This document shows positions 1 to 6,189 of a stretch of 8,458 bases of DNA, one piece after another. Within the stretch, counting starts at the first letter, position 1. The number at the start of each line of letters is the position of its first letter. The position numbers and the translations under genes were made by a program. Source of the stretch: an uncultured Dorea sp. (GTDB lineage Bacteria; Bacillota; Clostridia; Lachnospirales; Lachnospiraceae); assembly GCA_910579335.1 (NCBI GenBank), contig CAJTUQ010000017.1, positions 1 through 8,458 on the forward strand, written 5' to 3'. The notes beneath the pieces were generated by a model. That model did no database searches. It saw nothing but the letters and a program-made list of their open reading frames with translations, and was not told the DNA's origin.

Positions 1-23
1 AATCAACCAAAATTTTTTAGGTA

Positions 24-39
24 ACAAAAATATTTTTGT
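24..39. promoter_or_regulatory. Perfect 16-bp palindrome, candidate operator
   Basis: ACAAAAATATTTTTGT is a perfect inverted repeat with no spacer, in AT-rich DNA 450 bases upstream of the permease. Such symmetry is usual for the site of a dimeric repressor. It partly overlaps the weak candidate -35 element at 36-41, which would suit repression. It does not match the Rex, CcpA, PerR or Fur consensus as I know them, so no regulator is named. Chance occurrence in AT-rich DNA, or a site belonging to an upstream gene, remains possible. Confidence 0.3.
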
Positions 40-124
40 AAAAATGATTGCATAATGGGAAAATTGATGGTAATATAGAGATATGGAAAGCGGAATTTGT
101 GAAAAATGAATGATATATGCATGC

Positions 125-167
125 GCACGGATTGCAGATTGTCGCCAGATTGCATGGATTGCCGTGC
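125..167 (+). repeat. GATTGC word cluster inside a GCACGG/CCGTGC hairpin
   Basis: The hexamer GATTGC occurs at 130-135, 148-153 and 157-162, with a near copy GATTGT at 137-142 and another exact copy at 46-51. The cluster is enclosed by perfectly complementary arms GCACGG (125-130) and CCGTGC (162-167), with an inner TGCA/TGCA pairing (133-136 with 151-154). This could be a set of protein binding sites or an RNA stem in the leader. No function is recognised. Confidence 0.25.
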
Positions 168-393
168 CTGGGAAGAGTTTGGCTTTTAAAAAGCAGGCTG
201 TTCCCCGCCGGGAAGAGATGGGGATTAAAAGTGACATTCTTATCATAGGGAAGAGGTATTGTTGGTCTCCCCAGAATTAGAATAATGCCTCGGACGATAG
301 AAAGCATAATTTATAAAAAGAATTTTGGTCACGCGCTTTCTTGAATGAAATGTAACAGTGAAGAGGTCTGAACGGGTTACAAGAAGAAAACTG

Positions 394-427
394 CCCGGTG
401 TGGAGCCGTGGGACCGGCCGGGGTTTT
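394..427 (+). terminator. Possible weak hairpin with short T-run (attenuator candidate)
   Basis: CCCGG (394-398) pairs with CCGGG (418-422) around a 19-base GC-rich loop, followed by G and TTTT (424-427). The arrangement is like an intrinsic terminator, but the stem is only 5 bp and the T-run only four long. As it sits about 60 bases before the permease start it would act as an attenuator rather than an end-of-gene terminator. Weakly supported. Confidence 0.2.
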
Positions 428-434
428 AGATACG

Positions 435-478
435 CTTCGGTCTGCCTGTGAGAAAAGAGGCAGTACCAAAAAGCGAAG
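435..478 (+). promoter_or_regulatory. Leader hairpin abutting the permease ribosome binding site
   Basis: CTGCCT (442-447) pairs perfectly with AGGCAG (458-463) around a 10-base A-rich loop. The stem can extend by GGT (439-441) with ACC (465-467) across one bulged T, or by CTTCG (435-439) with CGAAG (474-478). The last option reaches the first G of the Shine-Dalgarno GGAGG (478-482). Its position suggests an influence on translation start or mRNA stability. No ligand-binding core is recognised. Confidence 0.3.
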
Positions 479-482
479 GAGG
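477..482 (+). promoter_or_regulatory. Ribosome binding site of the permease
   Basis: AGGAGG lies five bases before the ATG at 488, close to the ideal for Firmicutes, and fixes this start codon. Confidence 0.8.
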
Positions 483-487
483 AGAAG

Positions 488-1816
488 ATGAGTAGAGCGA
501 AAAAGAGCGGTATGGGTGAAGAGTTTTTTAGGATTGACGGGAAACCGCAGGTGTCCCGGACGGCTCCGCTGGCACTGCAGCATGTGGTAGCTATGATCGT
601 AGGGTGTGTGACCCCGGCGATTATCGTCGCGGGAGTTGCCGGACTTTCGGACAAAGATTCCGTTTTGCTGATACAGGCGGCGCTTGTGATGTCGGCGCTT
701 ACAACGCTAGTGCAGCTATATCCTGTGATTAAGACAAAAAAATTTTGCATTGGATCGGGGCTTCCGGTGATTATGGGAATCAGTTTTGCCTACGTGCCGA
801 CAATGCAGGCGATTGCGGGCGAGTTTGATGTGGCGACGATATTGGGGGCGCAGATCGTGGGCGGAGCGGTTGCAATATTGGTAGGAGTTTTTATTAAGCA
901 GATCCGTAAGTTTTTCCCTCCCCTGATTACGGGTACGGTCGTATTTGCTATTGGATTGTCCCTATATCCTACGGCCATCAATTATATGGCGGGAGGGACG
1001 GGAAGTGAATCCTACGGCTCGTGGCAGAACTGGCTGATAGCCGTGATTACTCTGGTGATTGTTACGGGGCTGAACCATTACGGAAAAGGGTTATGGAAGC
1101 TTTCTTCTATATTGATAGGAATTGTGGCGGGATATATCATCTCATTGTTTTTTGGGATAGTTGATTTCTCAGCGGTATCCTCGGCATCTTTGTTCCAGTT
1201 TCCGGTGCCGTTTCATTTTGGGATTACCTTTGAACCTTCTTCCTGCGTGGCGATAGGCGTGCTGTTTGCCATCAATGCCATTCAGGCAATCGGGGATTTT
1301 TCGGCGACTACGACGGGAGGGCTTGACCGGATGCCTACGGACAGGGAGTTGAACGGAGGGATTGTGGCATATGGACTGAGCAATATCGTCTGTGCGTTTT
1401 TCGGAGGGCTTCCCACCGCTACTTACAGTCAGAATGTGGGAATCGTAGCGTCTACAAAAGTGGTGGCCCGGAGAGTGTTCGGGATGGCGGCAGCACTTCT
1501 GCTTGCAGCGGGACTGATTCCAAAGTTCTCTTCGGTCCTGACGACCATTCCGTATTGTGTGCTTGGGGGAGCTACAGTCTCTGTGTTTGCGTCCATCGCA
1601 ATGACAGGCGTGAAGCTGATTACGGAAGCACCGATGGATTTTCGAAATACAACGATCGTGGGACTTGCCATTGCTTTGGGCATGGGAATCACGCAGGCAA
1701 ATGCAGCGCTTTCTACTTTCCCGGCATGGGTGACAACGATTTTCGGAAGGTCTCCGGTGGTGCTTGCTACGATTACGGCGATTATTTTGAATCTCATACT
1801 GCCGAAGGGGACATAA
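488..1816 (+). CDS. NCS2 family nucleobase (xanthine/uric acid-type) permease
   Basis: A 442-residue integral membrane protein of the nucleobase-cation symporter-2 (NAT/NCS2) family, predicted to import a purine such as xanthine or uric acid by ion symport. Hydrophobic segments run from residue ~27 to ~438, consistent with the 14-helix fold. The TM1 QH pair is Q31-H32. The family signature is Q315-N-V-G-I-V-A-S-T323. The TM8 Gly-Asp pair is G269-D270. Lining up by spacing with E. coli XanQ (E272, D276, D304, Q324, N325) gives Q266, D270, Y295, Q315, N316, so the two essential carboxylates E272 and D304 are replaced by Gln and Tyr. Substrate and coupling may therefore differ from XanQ. It leads the apparent operon and ends 32 bases before ssnA. 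The family call is firm; the substrate is inferred from neighbours. Confidence 0.93.
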   Translation: MSRAKKSGMGEEFFRIDGKPQVSRTAPLALQHVVAMIVGCVTPAIIVAGVAGLSDKDSVLLIQAALVMSALTTLVQLYPVIKTKKFCIGSGLPVIMGISFAYVPTMQAIAGEFDVATILGAQIVGGAVAILVGVFIKQIRKFFPPLITGTVVFAIGLSLYPTAINYMAGGTGSESYGSWQNWLIAVITLVIVTGLNHYGKGLWKLSSILIGIVAGYIISLFFGIVDFSAVSSASLFQFPVPFHFGITFEPSSCVAIGVLFAINAIQAIGDFSATTTGGLDRMPTDRELNGGIVAYGLSNIVCAFFGGLPTATYSQNVGIVASTKVVARRVFGMAAALLLAAGLIPKFSSVLTTIPYCVLGGATVSVFASIAMTGVKLITEAPMDFRNTTIVGLAIALGMGITQANAALSTFPAWVTTIFGRSPVVLATITAIILNLILPKGT

Positions 1817-1833
1817 GAAGGCATCAAAAGAAT

Positions 1834-1839
1834 AGGAGG
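1834..1839 (+). promoter_or_regulatory. Ribosome binding site fixing a GTG start for ssnA
   Basis: AGGAGG is followed nine bases later by GTG at 1849. No ATG lies in a suitable position, and the encoded N-terminus (MLIVGNGKLF) is the expected first strand of an amidohydrolase, so GTG is the likely start. Confidence 0.75.
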
Positions 1840-1848
1840 TAACAAAAA

Positions 1849-3186
1849 GTGTTAATTGTAGGAAATGGGAAATTGTTTACAAGAGATGAAAAATTCTCAT
1901 ACATAGAAAACGGAGCCGCGGCGGTTGAGGGAACAAAGATTGCCGCAGTGGGAACCACAGAGGAGATAAAAAAAGCATACAAAGATAAAGAATATAAATA
2001 CATAGACGCAAAAGGCGGCGTAATCATGCCGGCGTTTATCAATACCCATGAGCATATTTACAGCGCTATGGCAAGGGGATTAAGTATCAAGGGATATCAT
2101 CCGAAGGGGTTTCTTGACGTGCTGGACGGACAGTGGTGGACGATTGACAGGAAACTTACTTTAGAGCAGATAAAATATAGCGCTATGGATACGATGATCT
2201 CTTGTATCCGAAATGGTGTGACCACGATTTTTGACCACCACGCAAGCTTCGGGCACATCAAGGACAGCTTGTTTACCATCGCGGATGCGGCAAAGGAGCT
2301 GGGTGTGCGCACCTGTCTGTGCTATGAGGTGTCTGACAGGGACGGTATGGAAAAGGCAAAAGAAGCGGTGAGGGAGAATGCAGAGTTTATCCGCTATGCG
2401 CTGAGGGACGAATCTGATATGCTGGCGGGCATGATAGGGATGCATGCGCAGTTTACGATATCTGACGAGACAATGGAGCTTGCGGCGGCAAATAAGCCGG
2501 AGGAAGTGGGATATCATATTCACGTGGCAGAAGGGATCGAGGATCTGCACGACTGTCTGAAAAAATATGGCAAACGTATCGTAGACAGGCTGTATGACTG
2601 CGGCATCTTAGGAGAAAAGACACTTCTTGGACACTGTATTTATATCAATCCCCACGAGATGGAACTGATTCGGGAGACGGACACTATGGTGGTTCACAAC
2701 CCGGAGTCCAATATGGGCAATGCCTGCGGCTGCCCGCCCACGATGGAACTCGTCCGCAGAGGGATTTTAACCGGTCTTGGGACAGACGGATATACCCACG
2801 ATATGACGGAATCTTATAAGGCGGCCAATGTTTTGCACAAGCATCATCTGTGCGACACAAACGCAGCGTGGGGAGAGGTTCCGAAAATGTTGTTTGAAAA
2901 TAACGCAGTCATTGCAAATCGCTATTTTAAGGCGCCTCTCGGCATTTTGAAGGAGGGCGCGGCAGCAGATATTATCGTTCTGGACTATGATCCGCCTACA
3001 CGCCTGGATGCAGGCAATCTGAACGGGCATATCCTGTTCGGCATGACGGGAAGGGACGTAGTCGCCACCATCGGAAACGGCAAGGTGCTGATGGAAGACA
3101 GGGAGGTTAAGGTGGCTGATACACATGAGGTGATGGCAAAGTGCAGAGAGGAATCTGCGAAGCTGTGGAAAAGTATTAACGGGTAA
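1849..3186 (+). CDS. ssnA: SsnA-type putative aminohydrolase (amidohydrolase superfamily)
   Basis: A 445-residue cytosolic metal-dependent hydrolase of the guanine deaminase/chlorohydrolase-like branch, matching SsnA (E. coli protein about 442 residues). Visible sites in order: the HxH motif H67-E-H69 in NTHEHIYSAMARG; a D129-H130-H131 cluster; H199; H223-I-H225 with E228 (HxxE, as in cytosine and guanine deaminases); H262 in LGHCIYI; HNPESNMG (283-290); and the metal-ligand D313 in GLGTDGYTHDM. The likely metal ligands are H67, H69, H225 and D313, with E228 and H262 catalytic. It begins with GTG. SsnA was first named for a stationary-phase phenotype in E. coli and is usually labelled a selenium-metabolism protein because of its gene context. 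Direct neighbours point instead to deamination or hydrolysis of a purine-derived compound. The exact substrate is unknown to me. It ends 12 bases before ygfK, so translation is probably coupled. Confidence 0.9.
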   Translation: MLIVGNGKLFTRDEKFSYIENGAAAVEGTKIAAVGTTEEIKKAYKDKEYKYIDAKGGVIMPAFINTHEHIYSAMARGLSIKGYHPKGFLDVLDGQWWTIDRKLTLEQIKYSAMDTMISCIRNGVTTIFDHHASFGHIKDSLFTIADAAKELGVRTCLCYEVSDRDGMEKAKEAVRENAEFIRYALRDESDMLAGMIGMHAQFTISDETMELAAANKPEEVGYHIHVAEGIEDLHDCLKKYGKRIVDRLYDCGILGEKTLLGHCIYINPHEMELIRETDTMVVHNPESNMGNACGCPPTMELVRRGILTGLGTDGYTHDMTESYKAANVLHKHHLCDTNAAWGEVPKMLFENNAVIANRYFKAPLGILKEGAAADIIVLDYDPPTRLDAGNLNGHILFGMTGRDVVATIGNGKVLMEDREVKVADTHEVMAKCREESAKLWKSING

Positions 3187-3189
3187 ATC

Positions 3190-3195
3190 AGGAGG
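3190..3195 (+). promoter_or_regulatory. Ribosome binding site that bears on the ygfK start
   Basis: AGGAGG lies 3 bases from ATG 3199 and 6 bases from the next in-frame ATG at 3202. The second spacing is closer to optimal, and as I recall E. coli YgfK begins M-G-D-I-M, matching M-S-D-I-M from 3202. The true start is thus probably 3202, a one-residue difference. Confidence 0.65.
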
Positions 3196-3198
3196 AAG

Positions 3199-6189
3199 AT
3201 GATGAGTGATATTATGACATGTATGCCTTTTGGGCAGCTTTTAAATTGGATTCGGACGGAACATGACGAAAAGGGTGCGGTATTTGGCGTGCGCTTTCCG
3301 TATATTGCAGACCAGGAGAAGACGCAGACGATATTCGGACGCAGGCTTGAGACGCCCATAGGGCCGGCGGCGGGCCCGAACAGCCAGCTTGCCCAGAATA
3401 TTGCCGCATCCTACTATGGGGGCAGCCGTTTTTTTGAGCTTAAGACGGTACAGATCATGGACGGCGCCGAGCTTGCGGCCTGCGTCAACAAGCCTTGTAT
3501 CAAAGCGGATGATGAGTGCTATAATTGCGAGTGGTCCACGGAGCTTTACGTTCCTCAGGCTCAGGAGGAATATATTAAGGCATGGTTTCTTCTTTCCTTT
3601 ATGGCGAAGGAGTACGGGCTTGGGAGCATAGACGGCTTCCAGTTCAATATCAGTGTGGGTTATGATCTTGCGGGTATCAAGTCAGAGAAGATTAATACAT
3701 TTATCGAAAATATGAAAAATGCGGCCCATACAGACACCTTCCGGGAATGTAAGGAGATACTTCTTGGGTATGCGGATGAATTTAAGCATATGACGAAAGA
3801 GGACATTGAGAATATATCTCCGGAAATCTGTAATTCTGCTACGATTTCCACGCTCCACGGCTGCCCGCCCCAGGAGATTGAGAGTATTGCGGATTATCTT
3901 TTGAAGGAAAAGAAGCTTCACACCTTTATCAAATGCAATCCGACTCTTCTTGGCTACGAGTTCGCAAGAGAGACTCTTGACAAAATGGGATATGACTATA
4001 TTGCCTTTGGACGGTTCCATTTTGAGGACGATTTGCAGTACAAGGATGCGGTGCCTATGCTTAAGAGGCTTATGAAGCTTTCAGAAGAATGCGGACTTGA
4101 ATTTGGCGTAAAGATTACAAATACCTTCCCGGTGGATGTGAAGGCGGGAGAGCTTCCCAGCGAGGAGATGTATATGTCGGGGAAATCTCTGTACCCGCTG
4201 TCCATCTCGTTGGCGGCGAAGCTTTCAGAGGAATTTGGCGGAAAGCTAAGGATTGCATATTCCGGCGGCGCAGATGCGTTTAACATAGATAAGATTGCAG
4301 GTGCGGGAGTGTGGCCGGTGACGGTCGCTACAACAATCCTCAAACCGGGCGGCTATCAGAGACTGAAGCAGATGGCGGAGAAACTGGATGGGATGGGAGT
4401 AAAGCCGTTTGAGGGTATTGACGTAGAGGCGCTAAAGAAGACGGCCAAAGATGCGGCGTCGGATCAGCACCATGTAAAGCCTGCGAAGATGCCGGTTTCC
4501 AGAAAAACGGAGAAGAAAGTTCCTCTTCTTGACTGTTATACGGCTCCCTGTGAGGATGCATGTCCCATTCATCAGGAGATAACTACCTACATGCGGCTTG
4601 CCGGAGACGGCCGCTTTGAGGAGGCGCTGAAAGTCATTTTAAATAAAAATGCACTTCCTTTCATTACAGGGACCATCTGTGCGCATGGATGCCAGAGCCA
4701 CTGCACCCGAAACTTCTATGAGACTCCCATCCGGATTCGCGATACGAAGCTTCTGTGTGCAAAGGAAGCGTTTGAACAGGTATTAAAGGATATTAGGCCG
4801 GAGGGGGACTGCGACAGAAGGGTAGCCATAGCAGGCGGCGGCCCGTCCGGTATGGCGGCGGCGTTTTACCTTGCGCGTATGGGCGCGGATGTGACCGTTT
4901 ATGAGAAGCAGAACAGGCTTGGCGGTATTGTAAGCGCTGTCATCCCGGACTTTCGGATTGACGACAGTGTGATTGAAAAGGATGCGGCGCTCCTTAAAAA
5001 GCTCGGCGTGAAGATTCTGCTGAATACGAAGGCGCCGGCGGTGGAGAAGCTGAGGGCGCAGTATGACGATGTTATCCTGGCGGTAGGCGCCTATAAGAGG
5101 AGCGAGCTTACGATAGAAGGGAAACGGGCGGTGAATGCCCTTGAATTTTTAGAGGACTACAACCGCTCTCAGGGACAGATGGAGCCTGGAGAGAATGTGG
5201 TGGTAATCGGCGGCGGAAATACGGCTATGGATACGGCGCGGGCGGCAAAGAGATGTAAGGGCGTAAAGCATGTGTATCTTGTATACAGAAGGACAAAACG
5301 GTATATGCCCGCAGATGAGCATGAGCTTATGCTTGCCCTGCAAGACGGCGTGGAATTTAAGGAGTTACTTGCGCCGGTGAGAATGGAGGACGGGAAGCTG
5401 CTCTGTCAGGAAATGGTACTTGGAGATATGGATGCGTCCGGAAGAGCCGGTGTAACCGGCACGGGAAATCTGACGGAGATTCCGGCTGATACGGTGATTG
5501 CGGCAGTAGGCGAGAAGGTTCCGGGAGACTATTATAAGGCGAATGGAATCCATGTAGATGAAAAGGGACGTCCCCTCGTAAATGACAATCTGGAGACAAA
5601 CCTGGAAGGCGTCTATGTGATCGGCGACGGCCTTTACGGACCGTCTCTTGTTGTGAAGGGCATGGCGGAGGCCATGAAAGCGGCGGAGGCCATTGGAGGA
5701 AGAGCGGTATCCGAAAGCATGAGCGTTCCGGCCGATAAAGAGGAAGTTTTAAGAAGAAAAGGGATTCTTGCGGAAAGCGGTGAAAAGAAGGAGGATAAGA
5801 GATGCCTTGGCTGTTCAACCGTATGTGAAAACTGTGTGGATGTATGTCCGAACCGGGCCAATATTTCCATCCGTGTGCCGGGAATGTTTAAGACCCAGGT
5901 GATTCATGTGGATTATATGTGCAATGAGTGCGGCAACTGCAAGAGTTTCTGCCCATATGAAAGCGCCCCGTATCTCGACAAATTCACTTTATTTGCCAAT
6001 GAGATGGATATGGCGGCAAGCAAGAATACAGGTTTTGTAGTTCTTGACAGAGAGAAGAGAACGTTTAAGGTCAGATATTTAGGAGAAGAATCTGTGGTAG
6101 AGAACGGGCAGGCGGGAAGAATCCCTGAAGGGCTTGTGAAACTTATGGAAACAGTATGCAAAGATTATAGATACCTAATCGGACGATAG
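3199..6189 (+). CDS. ygfK: YgfK, multidomain Fe-S flavoprotein (putative selenate reductase subunit in databases)
   Basis: 996 residues numbered from ATG 3199 (E. coli YgfK is about 1032). Domains in order: residues ~45-400, a dihydroorotate dehydrogenase-like barrel (GPAAGPNSQLAQN 55-67, ELKTVQ, FNISVGYD 149-156, K245-CNPTLLGY, YSGGADAFN 354-362); ~440-520, a DPD/GltD-type Fe-S domain (C446, C451, C455 and C494, C498, C502); ~540-840, an FAD/NAD(P)H module (GGGPSG 546-551, VIGGGNTAMD 669-678, VIGDG 807-811); ~865-925, an eight-Cys ferredoxin-like domain (C872, C876, C879, C883 and C908, C911, C914, C918, plus C869). The modules are those of dihydropyrimidine dehydrogenase with the FMN-type barrel moved to the N-terminus. 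V153 sits where DPD has its catalytic Cys. The selenate reductase label comes from older E. coli genetics. The context supports an NAD(P)H-linked redox step in purine breakdown. The C-terminal YLIGR and stop lie within the first unit of a tandem repeat. Confidence 0.92.
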   Translation: MMSDIMTCMPFGQLLNWIRTEHDEKGAVFGVRFPYIADQEKTQTIFGRRLETPIGPAAGPNSQLAQNIAASYYGGSRFFELKTVQIMDGAELAACVNKPCIKADDECYNCEWSTELYVPQAQEEYIKAWFLLSFMAKEYGLGSIDGFQFNISVGYDLAGIKSEKINTFIENMKNAAHTDTFRECKEILLGYADEFKHMTKEDIENISPEICNSATISTLHGCPPQEIESIADYLLKEKKLHTFIKCNPTLLGYEFARETLDKMGYDYIAFGRFHFEDDLQYKDAVPMLKRLMKLSEECGLEFGVKITNTFPVDVKAGELPSEEMYMSGKSLYPLSISLAAKLSEEFGGKLRIAYSGGADAFNIDKIAGAGVWPVTVATTILKPGGYQRLKQMAEKLDGMGVKPFEGIDVEALKKTAKDAASDQHHVKPAKMPVSRKTEKKVPLLDCYTAPCEDACPIHQEITTYMRLAGDGRFEEALKVILNKNALPFITGTICAHGCQSHCTRNFYETPIRIRDTKLLCAKEAFEQVLKDIRPEGDCDRRVAIAGGGPSGMAAAFYLARMGADVTVYEKQNRLGGIVSAVIPDFRIDDSVIEKDAALLKKLGVKILLNTKAPAVEKLRAQYDDVILAVGAYKRSELTIEGKRAVNALEFLEDYNRSQGQMEPGENVVVIGGGNTAMDTARAAKRCKGVKHVYLVYRRTKRYMPADEHELMLALQDGVEFKELLAPVRMEDGKLLCQEMVLGDMDASGRAGVTGTGNLTEIPADTVIAAVGEKVPGDYYKANGIHVDEKGRPLVNDNLETNLEGVYVIGDGLYGPSLVVKGMAEAMKAAEAIGGRAVSESMSVPADKEEVLRRKGILAESGEKKEDKRCLGCSTVCENCVDVCPNRANISIRVPGMFKTQVIHVDYMCNECGNCKSFCPYESAPYLDKFTLFANEMDMAASKNTGFVVLDREKRTFKVRYLGEESVVENGQAGRIPEGLVKLMETVCKDYRYLIGR

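Larger units (their letters stand above)
1..487. other. Non-coding upstream region of the operon
   Basis: I see no convincing gene here on either strand. Open frames on the minus strand are rich in Pro, Cys, His and Phe, lack a recognisable family pattern and have no good ribosome binding site. The first ~120 bases are AT-rich and the rest more mixed. The stretch contains a T-run at 13-18 (possibly the tail of an upstream terminator whose stem lies before the window), a perfect palindrome, repeated GATTGC and GGGAAGAG words, and two hairpins close to the permease start. It most likely holds the operon promoter and a long leader. No -35/-10 pair stands out: TTGTAA (36-41) with GAAAAT (59-64) at 17-bp spacing is only a weak match. 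I did not recognise a guanine, xanthine or molybdenum-cofactor riboswitch consensus. Confidence 0.6.

Noticed and set aside
218..280. Small + strand frame starting ATG 218 with KSDILIIG, recalling a flavoprotein N-terminus
   Set aside because: It is only 20 codons long, the purine-rich word abuts the ATG with no spacing, and no continuation in other frames is recognisable. Probably chance.
17..307. Minus-strand 96-residue open frame upstream of the permease
   Set aside because: Its composition is unlike a normal protein, no family pattern is visible, there is no good ribosome binding site before its start, and it crosses the likely regulatory region.
1..487. Purine (guanine/xanthine) or molybdenum-cofactor riboswitch
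   Set aside because: The genes make this plausible, but I could not find the conserved core or loop sequences of those classes.
1555..1842. Second + strand frame overlapping the permease 3' end
   Set aside because: It is Cys-, Gly- and Arg-rich and lies in another frame of a clear NCS2 gene, so it is a shadow.
5357..5818. Long minus-strand frame within ygfK
   Set aside because: It is a Pro- and Ser-rich antisense shadow of the FAD/NAD(P)H domain, with no start signal or family resemblance.
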